Positions 58,238 through 64,000 of a DNA stretch of 64,000 nt are shown here, piece by piece (the stretch's first letter is position 1; each line of letters begins with the position of its first letter). The DNA is from Rhizobium sp. 2MFCol3.1 (GTDB taxonomy: Bacteria; Pseudomonadota; Alphaproteobacteria; Rhizobiales; Rhizobiaceae), in contig NZ_KB898354.1 of assembly GCF_000377565.1 (NCBI RefSeq), positions 372,001-436,000 on the forward strand, read 5' to 3'. The notes beneath the pieces were generated by a model, which saw only the letters and a list, made by a program, of their open reading frames with translations, was not told where the DNA came from and searched no databases. The position numbers and the translations under genes are program-made.

Positions 58238-59037
58238 TCTTGGTTTAGCTCCGCGAGCGCGATGCGGGCGACGATGAGCGGGCTCTGCGCTTCCGATGAC
58301 ATGCCGTCGTCGAGAAACCAGGCGGCGGAGAGGCCGCAATAGGCGGCGATCCAGCGCAGCAGGCGCTCGGGCTCGATGTTGGCGGCAGCGGATATGATCG
58401 GCAACTGGCGACGGAGCCGATCGGGGTCGGTGACCGTCGAGAGTTCCGGGTTGGCGAAGATGTTGGCGTAGTCGAAGCCGCGCTCGCCAACCAGGCCCTT
58501 CGGATCGATCGCCAGCCAGCCGTGTTCCCCGAAATCGAGGACGTTGCCGTGGTGGATATCGCCGTGCAGGACCGTCTCGTCACGGGGGTCGGCGAGCAGC
58601 GCGGCGGCGATGTCGTGGCAGTCGGTGAGCACGCCGCCGTATTTGCCGGCGGCCGGTGCGAGATCGCGGAACCATCGGGTAAGGGGAATGAGTGGCGGTC
58701 GCTGCGTTTGGCGTGGTGCATGCAGTCTGGCGACGGTGTCGCAGAGGATGCGGCTTGCCTCATCATCCTCGCCTTCAGTGGCCATGGTGAGCAGCGAGCG
58801 GCCACCTTGGGCTCGTTCGAGCACGATCGCATCGGCGTCGTGGCAATAGACCTTGGCCGCGCCGCTTCCATCCCACCAGTGCATCACGGCGGCGCCCGAT
58901 CGCTCGGCTTCGTCGGCGCTCAACTTCAGCATGGCCGGCTTGCCGCGCCATAACACGGGCAGGAGGTTGCTGGAGTGGGTGACGACAGGCTCGCCGTCAG
59001 GGGTGAGGTGCCAGCGGTCGAGATAGGGCTTGAACAT
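58234..59037 (-). CDS. APH(6)-like phosphotransferase (streptomycin kinase type)
   Basis: A 267-residue kinase of the aminoglycoside phosphotransferase fold, close in pattern to APH(6) (StrB-type): the lysine region KPAMLKLSADEAERSGAAVM, LERAQGGRSLLTM, the catalytic loop LHGDIHHGNVLDFG and the metal motif WLAIDPKGLVGERGFDYANI. All catalytic residues look intact. Chromosomal placement among housekeeping genes, with no mobile element, suggests a native enzyme that need not confer resistance. Confidence 0.85.
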   Translation of the reverse strand: MFKPYLDRWHLTPDGEPVVTHSSNLLPVLWRGKPAMLKLSADEAERSGAAVMHWWDGSGAAKVYCHDADAIVLERAQGGRSLLTMATEGEDDEASRILCDTVARLHAPRQTQRPPLIPLTRWFRDLAPAAGKYGGVLTDCHDIAAALLADPRDETVLHGDIHHGNVLDFGEHGWLAIDPKGLVGERGFDYANIFANPELSTVTDPDRLRRQLPIISAAANIEPERLLRWIAAYCGLSAAWFLDDGMSSEAQSPLIVARIALAELNQD

Positions 59038-59108
59038 GGGTGGGATGCTAGCCGGTCGCGGCCGGAAAGGGAAATGACGTGGACCCAGAATGACATGGGC
59101 CAGAAAGA

Positions 59109-59133
59109 GAAATCCCGCCGGGTGGCGGGATTT
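59109..59133 (-). terminator. terminator of the ArsR-MFS-ene reductase operon
   Basis: AAATCCCGCC and GGCGGGATTT pair around GGGT; the minus strand continues TTTCTCTTTCT. It lies 19 bases after the ene-reductase stop. Confidence 0.82.
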
Positions 59134-59151
59134 CGAGGTTTGCGGTGTTGT

Positions 59152-60273
59152 TTAAGCGACCTTTTCGAGGACCGGGTAGTCGATGTAGCCCTTCGGGCCG
59201 CCGCCATAGAGGGTGGCCTGGTCGATTTCGTTGAGCGGGGCGTTGGCCTTGAGACGCTCGACGAGATCGGGGTTGGCGATGAACGGCTTGCCGAAGGCGA
59301 TCAGGTCGGCCTTGCCGCTTTCGGCTGTGTCGATGGCGAGCTGGCGATCGTAGCCGTTGTTGACCATCCAGCTAGCCTTGCCACCGGCCTTTTCATAGGC
59401 GGCGCGCAGGCCGGCATAGTCGAAGGGCTTGTCGCCCTGCTGGAAGTTGCGGTCGCCGCCGGTAGCACCCTCGATGATGTGGATGAAGGCGAGATCGTAC
59501 TTCGCCAGACCCTCGACGACGTAATCGAAGAGCGGCTGCGGGGCAGCGTCGGATGCGTCGTTAGCGGGGGTGACCGGCGATATACGGATGCCGGTGACGC
59601 GCGGGCCGATTTCCTTGGTGATCGCATCGACCACTTCGAACAGGAAGCGGGCGCGGTTTTCGATCGAGCCGCCATACTGGTCGGTGCGGTCGTTGATGTC
59701 GGCGCGCAGGAACTGGTCGATCAGGTAGCCGTTGGCGGCGTGGATTTCGACGCCATCGAAGCCGGCATCGATCGCGGCGCGGGCGGCCTTGCGGTAGTCC
59801 TCGACGATGCCCGCGATCTCGGCGGTTTCAAGCGCACGCGGCTCGGAGGTCTCGGCGAAGCTTCCGGTGCCGTCAGCGTTGACGAGATAGGTCTTCGACT
59901 TGGCGGCCTTGTTGCTCGAGGAGACCGGCTTGCCGCCGTTCGGTTGCAGCGTCGTGTGCGAGATACGGCCGACATGCCACATCTGGACGACGATCTTGCC
60001 GCCATGGGCGTGCACGGCGTCGGTCACGCGCTTCCAGCCATCCAGGGCTTCCTTGCTGTAGAGGCCGGGGACGTCGGCATAGCCCTGGCCCTGGTGGGTG
60101 ATCGCGGTCGCTTCCGTGACGATCAGGCCGGCGGAGGCGCGCTGCGTGTAATATTCAACGTTGAGGTCGTTCGGCACGGCGCCCGGCGAGCGGTTGCGGG
60201 TCAGCGGGGCCATGACGATGCGGTTCTTGACGGCGATATCGCCAACCTGCGTGGGTTCGAAGAGCTTGCTCAT
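59152..60273 (-). CDS. old-yellow-enzyme-type ene reductase
   Basis: A 373-residue FMN enzyme that reduces activated C=C bonds or nitro groups with NAD(P)H. Seen here: MAPLTRNRSPGAVPN, MWHVGRISHTTLQPNG, the active-site pair His/Asn in EIHAANGYLIDQF, RTDQYGGSIENRARF and a C-terminal GKPFIANPDLVERL. AAGGA lies eight bases before ATG 60273. It is the last gene of an ArsR-MFS-ene reductase run, like NemA in a detoxification unit. Confidence 0.94.
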   Translation of the reverse strand: MSKLFEPTQVGDIAVKNRIVMAPLTRNRSPGAVPNDLNVEYYTQRASAGLIVTEATAITHQGQGYADVPGLYSKEALDGWKRVTDAVHAHGGKIVVQMWHVGRISHTTLQPNGGKPVSSSNKAAKSKTYLVNADGTGSFAETSEPRALETAEIAGIVEDYRKAARAAIDAGFDGVEIHAANGYLIDQFLRADINDRTDQYGGSIENRARFLFEVVDAITKEIGPRVTGIRISPVTPANDASDAAPQPLFDYVVEGLAKYDLAFIHIIEGATGGDRNFQQGDKPFDYAGLRAAYEKAGGKASWMVNNGYDRQLAIDTAESGKADLIAFGKPFIANPDLVERLKANAPLNEIDQATLYGGGPKGYIDYPVLEKVA

Positions 60274-60319
60274 GGGAGGTCCTTTCGGTGGTGCTAGTGG
60301 TTTGGGGGCGTTGGAAGGA

Positions 60320-61489
60320 TCATTCAGCCGGGGCAGGCATGGCTGCCTTGCCCTTGGCGGAGAGATAGGTAAGTGCCGTGACGACAAGGCCGATCAGGGC
60401 CATGAAGGCGGCGACAAGCGGCACGCGGGTCATGTCGAAGCCAAGCTCGATGGCCATGCCGCCAGCCCAGGCGCCGAGCGCGTTGCCGGTGTTGAAAGCG
60501 CCGATATTGATCGTCGAGACCAGATTGGGCGCATCCTTGCCGAAGTGCACGACGCCGACCTGCAGGGCGGGGACGGCGGCGAAGGTCGCCACGGCCCAGA
60601 CGAAGAGGGTGATTTCGGCGGCGATGAAATAGGGGCTGGTGAAGCCGAAGGCGACCGAGGTGACGGCGATCATCGCGAAGACGCCGGCAAGCGTCGGCCC
60701 AAGCTTCCAGTCGGCGAGCTTGCCGCCCAGCAGATTGCCGACGGTGAGGCCGAGGCCGATCAGGAACAGCGTCCAGGTGACGCCCTGCGGCGTCAGGCCG
60801 GTGACATCACGCAGCAGCGGCGCGATGTAGGTGAAGAGCGCGAACATCGAGGCGGAGAAGAAGACGGTGGTCGACAACGCCAGCCAGAGGTGGCCATTCT
60901 TCAGGGCGGCGATCTCGCGGAAGATGTTGCCCTGTTCTTCCTGTTTGTCCTTAGGGAGGACGGCGATCAGGCCGGCGATGGTGATAACGCCGAGGATGGT
61001 GACGACCGCGAATGTCGAGCGCCAGCCGAATGCCTGGCCGATCGCGGTGCCGAGCGGCGCGCCGAGCACGTTGGCAAGCGTCAGACCGGTGAACATCAGC
61101 GCCACGGCGCGGGCGCGGCGATCCGGCGCCACAAGGCTGGCGGCGACAACGGAGCCGATGCCGAAGAAGGCGCCATGGCAGAGCGCGGTGACGACGCGGG
61201 CGATCATCAGCACCCAGTAGCTCGGCGCCAGCGCGCAGAGCAGATTGCCGGCGATGAAGAAGGCCATGAGCGCGATCAGCGCCGTGCGGCGCTTCAGATG
61301 CGCGGTTGAGATCGCCATGACAGGGGCGCCGACGGCAACCGCGAGCGCGTAGCCGGTGACGAGCCAGCCGGCCTGCGGGATCGTCACCGCAAGGTCGGTG
61401 GCGACTTCGGGCAGCAGGCCCATGATGACGAATTCGGTGGTGCCGATCGCAAAAGCGCTGAGCGCCAGGACGAGGAGGGCGAGGGGCAT
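60320..61489 (-). CDS. MFS efflux transporter (arabinose efflux permease type)
   Basis: A 389-residue protein with twelve membrane helices. Marks include SAFAIGTTEFVIMGLLPEVA at the start and RRTALIALMAFFIAGNLLCA after helix 2; the signature of the DHA1 group. The ATG at 61489 lies two bases after the ArsR stop, so the genes are tightly coupled. The frame extends 120 codons upstream over arsR but is not coding there. Export of small organic compounds or antibiotics is likely. Confidence 0.93.
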   Translation of the reverse strand: MPLALLVLALSAFAIGTTEFVIMGLLPEVATDLAVTIPQAGWLVTGYALAVAVGAPVMAISTAHLKRRTALIALMAFFIAGNLLCALAPSYWVLMIARVVTALCHGAFFGIGSVVAASLVAPDRRARAVALMFTGLTLANVLGAPLGTAIGQAFGWRSTFAVVTILGVITIAGLIAVLPKDKQEEQGNIFREIAALKNGHLWLALSTTVFFSASMFALFTYIAPLLRDVTGLTPQGVTWTLFLIGLGLTVGNLLGGKLADWKLGPTLAGVFAMIAVTSVAFGFTSPYFIAAEITLFVWAVATFAAVPALQVGVVHFGKDAPNLVSTINIGAFNTGNALGAWAGGMAIELGFDMTRVPLVAAFMALIGLVVTALTYLSAKGKAAMPAPAE

Positions 61490-61491
61490 GT

Positions 61492-61785
61492 TTAGAGATC
61501 CTGTGCCAGTTGCTTGAGGAAGGCAGCGATAGTTTCTTCGTTGCGCTTGTAGAATATCCACTGACCGACGCGGCGCGTGGTCACGAGATTGGCACGGCTG
61601 AGCATGCCCAAATGGGCGGAGACGGTCGATTGCGAGAGGCCGCAGCGTTCGAACTGGCCGGCGCAGACACCCATCTCGAGCGGGTGCTCCTGCGAAGAGA
61701 AATGCTCTTCGGGGTTCTTCAGCCAATTCAGAATCTCCATCCGCTTGGGATGGGAAATCGCTTTCAGGATTTCGTCGTTGTCCAT
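61492..61785 (-). CDS. ArsR-family regulator
   Basis: A 97-residue winged-helix regulator: AISHPKRMEILNWLKNPEEH then VCAGQFERCGLSQSTVSAHL with the recognition helix and wing RRVGQWIFYKR. Two Cys (VCAG and RCGL) sit at the start of the recognition helix, as in Cys-based redox or electrophile sensors such as YodB-type proteins; metal binding is also possible. It starts the operon with the MFS and ene-reductase genes and probably represses it. Confidence 0.9.
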   Translation of the reverse strand: MDNDEILKAISHPKRMEILNWLKNPEEHFSSQEHPLEMGVCAGQFERCGLSQSTVSAHLGMLSRANLVTTRRVGQWIFYKRNEETIAAFLKQLAQDL

Positions 61786-61898
61786 CGTCGTTTACCGAAC
61801 CATAAATCGTTTCTGACCGATATATGGATCGACGGTTTTCGATGTTCAAGACATGCGCGAACGGCGCGTGCGATTTTTTCCTTGGTTAAATTTTAAGC

Positions 61899-62013
61899 AA
61901 AAAAAGAGGGCCACCGAATGAACGGGGCCCTTTAAGGTGTGAAGGTTATTCAACCTCCAGAGGGGAACAGCTAATGCAGCGGCACTGGGAGAGAACCGCC
62001 ATGTGCATCAACT
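61899..62013 (-). ncRNA. abcR: AbcR-family sRNA, copy nearer arsR
   Basis: Predicted trans-acting Hfq-type sRNA of about 115 bases. The 3' end has a terminator stem (GGGCC/GGCCC type) followed by seven T's (61899-61905). It contains the loop motifs TCTCCCAG and GTTCCCCTC, which look able to pair with ribosome binding sites, and shares a 24-base identical block (61954-61977) with the second copy. The -10 element is CATATC (62020-62025). AbcR sRNAs of rhizobia repress ABC-transporter mRNAs; I infer that role from family and context. Confidence 0.8.
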
Positions 62014-62057
62014 GAGTGCGATATGATGCTTTAGCGGGCAGATTTCAATGCCCTTTT

Positions 62058-62075
62058 GCGCATGCCTGCTATGCA
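62058..62075. promoter_or_regulatory. 18-bp near-palindrome upstream of the arsR-side sRNA
   Basis: GCGCATGCCTGCTATGCA; its reverse complement matches the element at 62284-62301 in 16 of 18 bases. It lies 33 bases upstream of the -10 element, a place expected for an activating LysR-type regulator. Confidence 0.6.
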
Positions 62076-62122
62076 ATGCAGCATTTTTTGCTGCGATGCG
62101 GAAAATTAGGGCAAATCAAGGC

Positions 62123-62238
62123 AAAAAAAGAGGGCCACCGAAAGCTCGGGGCCCTTTATAGGTATGAAGGTCTAAACCTCCAGAGGGGAACAGCTAATGC
62201 GGTGGAACTGGGAGGAAAAGCCACCGTGTGCATCAGCT
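62123..62238 (-). ncRNA. abcR: AbcR-family sRNA, copy nearer lsrB
   Basis: Second tandem copy, about 116 bases. The terminator stem (62130-62158) is followed by seven T's (62123-62129). It carries CCTCCCAG and GTTCCCCTC C-rich motifs and the shared block at 62177-62200. The -10 element is CATATC (62245-62250) with the start near 62238. Tandem AbcR genes next to LsrB/VtlR match the arrangement known in Sinorhizobium and Agrobacterium; which one is AbcR1 cannot be told from here. Confidence 0.82.
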
Positions 62239-62283
62239 GAGGTTGATATGGTGTTTTAATGTGCAGCCGGCAACCAATTTTTG

Positions 62284-62301
62284 TGCATGTCAGGCATGCG
62301 C
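62284..62301. promoter_or_regulatory. 18-bp near-palindrome upstream of the lsrB-side sRNA
   Basis: TGCATGTCAGGCATGCGC, present in opposite orientation to the copy at 62058-62075 and 34 bases upstream of its -10 element. Candidate binding site of the neighbouring LysR-type regulator. Confidence 0.6.
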
Positions 62302-62336
62302 GCTCTGCACGGCTGCGAATTTCGCCGTAAAATCAG

Positions 62337-63233
62337 TTAGAAGCTCCAGTTTCTGGCCTTGCTGACGATGAAGTCGCGGAAAGCCTTGAGCTTGGCGGCG
62401 TTCTTCATTTCGTCGGGATAGCAGAAATAGGTGTCGAAGGACGGCACGTCAGCATTGATCGGCAGCTGAATCAGGCCCGGGTCGCGGCCGACGATGTAGT
62501 CGGGCAAGCAGGCGACGCCCATGCCGAGCAGGCAGGCGCGCTTGATCGAGGTCTGGCTGTTGATCTGCAGGTGCGGAATGCGCTTGTTGTCCGATGAGCG
62601 GCCGGCGATTTCTAGCCAGTTCACGTCGAGCAGATAATTGGGCGCCGGTTCGCCGAAGGTGATGATTCGGTGGTTGTCGAGATCCTCGACCGCCTGCGGC
62701 TCGCCATATCGGTTGATATAGGAGGGGGCCGCATAGACGTGCATGTGCACGGTGAACAGCTTGCGCTGAATGAGATCGGATTGCTGCGGCTGGCGAAGAC
62801 GAATCGCGCAATCGGCGTAGCGCATGTTCACATCCACTTCCTCGTTGTCGAGGATGAGCTGGATCTGGACATCCGGATAGAGCTGCATGAACTCCTGAAT
62901 CTTGTCCGTGAGCCAGCCCTGGCCGAGGCCGACCGTGGTCGTGACGCGAAGCTTGCCAGACGGCGTTTCCGTCGTCTCGGTGAGCTGCATCTTCACGGTT
63001 TCGAGCTTCAACAGCACGTCATGGGCGGTGCGGTAGAGCAGCTCGCCCTGTTCGGTGAGGATGAGGCCGCGGGCGTGGCGGTGGAACAGCTTAGTGCCGA
63101 CATCCTGCTCCAGCGCGCTCACCTGACGGCTGATCGCGGATTGGGACAGATGCAGCTTGTCGGCCGCGTGCGTGAACGAACCGGCTTCGGCAGCTGCGTG
63201 GAAAATACGCAGCTTGTCCCAGTCCAACGGCAT
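62337..63233 (-). CDS. lsrB: LysR-type regulator, LsrB/VtlR type
   Basis: A 298-residue regulator: N-terminal helix-turn-helix SFTHAADKLHLSQSAISRQV with LFHRHARGLILTEQGELLYR, then an effector domain. Cys residues occur in YADCAIRL, KRACLLGMGVACLPDY and FCYPDEM; LsrB of Sinorhizobium senses peroxide through Cys. Its position before trxB-like genes and beside abcR fits LsrB/VtlR. ATG 63233 (GGTGG before it) was preferred over ATG 63248. It probably activates the sRNAs through the 18-bp sites. Confidence 0.88.
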   Translation of the reverse strand: MPLDWDKLRIFHAAAEAGSFTHAADKLHLSQSAISRQVSALEQDVGTKLFHRHARGLILTEQGELLYRTAHDVLLKLETVKMQLTETTETPSGKLRVTTTVGLGQGWLTDKIQEFMQLYPDVQIQLILDNEEVDVNMRYADCAIRLRQPQQSDLIQRKLFTVHMHVYAAPSYINRYGEPQAVEDLDNHRIITFGEPAPNYLLDVNWLEIAGRSSDNKRIPHLQINSQTSIKRACLLGMGVACLPDYIVGRDPGLIQLPINADVPSFDTYFCYPDEMKNAAKLKAFRDFIVSKARNWSF

Positions 63234-63255
63234 TCCACCACCCCTCATGCCGATA

Positions 63256-64000
63256 TTACTCCGCAGCTACGGCGACGGGCACAAGGCCCGTGAGATAACG
63301 TTCGGCCTCGAGCGCTGCCATGCAGCCCATGCCGGCGGCGGTGATCGCCTGGCGGAAGGTGTCGTCGGTGACATCGCCGGCCGCGTAGACGCCCTCGACC
63401 GAGGTCGCGGTCGAATCCGGCGCGGTCCAGAGGTAACCGTTGTCCTTCAGCTTCAGCTTGCCCTTGAAGAGCTCGGTTGCCGGCGCATGGCCGATCGCCA
63501 CGAAGACACCGTCGATCGTGTGGTCGGCAACAGTGCCGGTGCGCGTGTCGCGCAGGCGAACGCCTGAGACCGACGGCGGCATCGGCGGCTTGGCCGGCGC
63601 GCCGGTGATTTCGGCGATCTCGGTGTTCCAGAGGATATTGACGTTCTCCTTGGCGAAGATGCGTTCCTGCAGGATCTTTTCCGAGCGGAAACTGTCGCGG
63701 CGGTGAACGACCGTCACGGTCTTGGCTATGTTCGAGAGATACAGCGCCTCCTCGACGGCAGAGTTGCCACCGCCGACCACGATCACGTCCTTGTTGCGAT
63801 AGAAGAAGCCGTCGCAGGTGGCGCAAGCGGAGACGCCGAAGCCCTGGAAGGTCTGTTCGCTCTCGATGCCGAGCCACTTGGCCTTGGCGCCGGTGGCGAT
63901 GATCAGCGTGTCGGCGGTCCAGACCTGGCCGCTATCGGTGCGGGCGACGAAGGGGCGCTGGTTCATCTCGACTTCGGTGACGATGTCGTTGACGATCTCG
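63256..64000 (-). CDS. trxB: thioredoxin reductase, C-terminal part (cut by right edge)
   Basis: About 248 residues are visible; the N-terminus lies beyond the window, and the first visible residues are EIVNDIVTEVEMNQRPF. The redox-active CATC motif (ACATCDGFFYRNKDVIVVGG) and the NADPH loop GGGNSAVEEALYL are clear, as is the C-terminal AAGDVTDDTFRQAITAAGMG. It reduces thioredoxin with NADPH and FAD. It ends 22 bases before the lsrB start, so both are probably one transcript, coupling the redox regulator to thiol reduction. Confidence 0.96.
   Translation of the reverse strand, partial: EIVNDIVTEVEMNQRPFVARTDSGQVWTADTLIIATGAKAKWLGIESEQTFQGFGVSACATCDGFFYRNKDVIVVGGGNSAVEEALYLSNIAKTVTVVHRRDSFRSEKILQERIFAKENVNILWNTEIAEITGAPAKPPMPPSVSGVRLRDTRTGTVADHTIDGVFVAIGHAPATELFKGKLKLKDNGYLWTAPDSTATSVEGVYAAGDVTDDTFRQAITAAGMGCMAALEAERYLTGLVPVAVAAE

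Noticed and set aside
62016..62240. 74-codon plus-strand ORF over the sRNA region
   Set aside because: Antisense to the AbcR copy and its promoter; no ribosome binding site and no recognisable protein.

Overview
The window looks like a chromosomal segment of an alphaproteobacterium of the family Rhizobiaceae (Rhizobium/Agrobacterium/Sinorhizobium relatives). The basis is gene content and order: hemF near trmL; the cytochrome bc1 operon petABC followed by apt; rplY, pth and ychF on one strand; BA14K and DUF1236 proteins; and tandem AbcR-type sRNAs beside an LsrB/VtlR-type LysR gene and trxB. The DNA is GC-rich, so many antisense frames stay open without being genes. Assignments come from reading motifs and context; no database search was run. 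I saw no insertion sequence, prophage, CRISPR array, rRNA or tRNA gene.

Left part (1-12.5 kb): the end of a CCA-adding enzyme, two small proteins, hemF, a Na/Pi cotransporter-like protein and trmL. A candidate 22-codon leader ORF with a terminator-like hairpin precedes the first of two similar 622-aa ABC exporters. Between the exporters lie a chemoreceptor ending in a CheR-tethering pentapeptide and a lone ribbon-helix-helix protein. A membrane-anchored EEP-family phosphatase/nuclease follows.

12.7-26 kb: petABC with a strong terminator, a PemK/MazF-like toxin with an unusual upstream partner, apt, two overlapping MaoC-like genes, a membrane protein, ychF, clpS, a GNAT, pth and rplY. A two-gene unit (periplasmic binding protein plus HAMP-PAS-GGDEF-EAL protein) sits between pth and rplY.

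26-45 kb: an MHYT-PAS-GGDEF-EAL protein, an unknown periplasmic protein, a two-repeat Kazal lipoprotein, prs, a lipoprotein, and the run lgt-midA-pgeF-M24 peptidase homologue (transcribed right to left). Then come ubiK, the ybjN-proC-csaA operon, and a tightly coupled regulatory operon (MarR, OmpR-type regulator, histidine kinase, DUF1349) resembling petP-petR.

45-64 kb: small envelope proteins and a cold-shock gene with a long, foldable leader; an EamA transporter, a sugar dehydrogenase, a class GN sortase with its target protein, an aspartate aminotransferase, a third GGDEF protein and a Ca2+/H+ antiporter. After these come a divergent LysR/reductase pair, an APH(6)-like kinase, an ArsR-MFS-ene-reductase operon, the AbcR sRNA pair, LsrB and the start-less trxB cut by the right edge.

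The most interesting points are regulatory. The two AbcR copies carry an 18-bp near-palindrome at matching distance from their predicted -10 elements. The csp leader has crossing, mutually exclusive helices. The leader ORF before the first ABC exporter ends inside a terminator-like hairpin.
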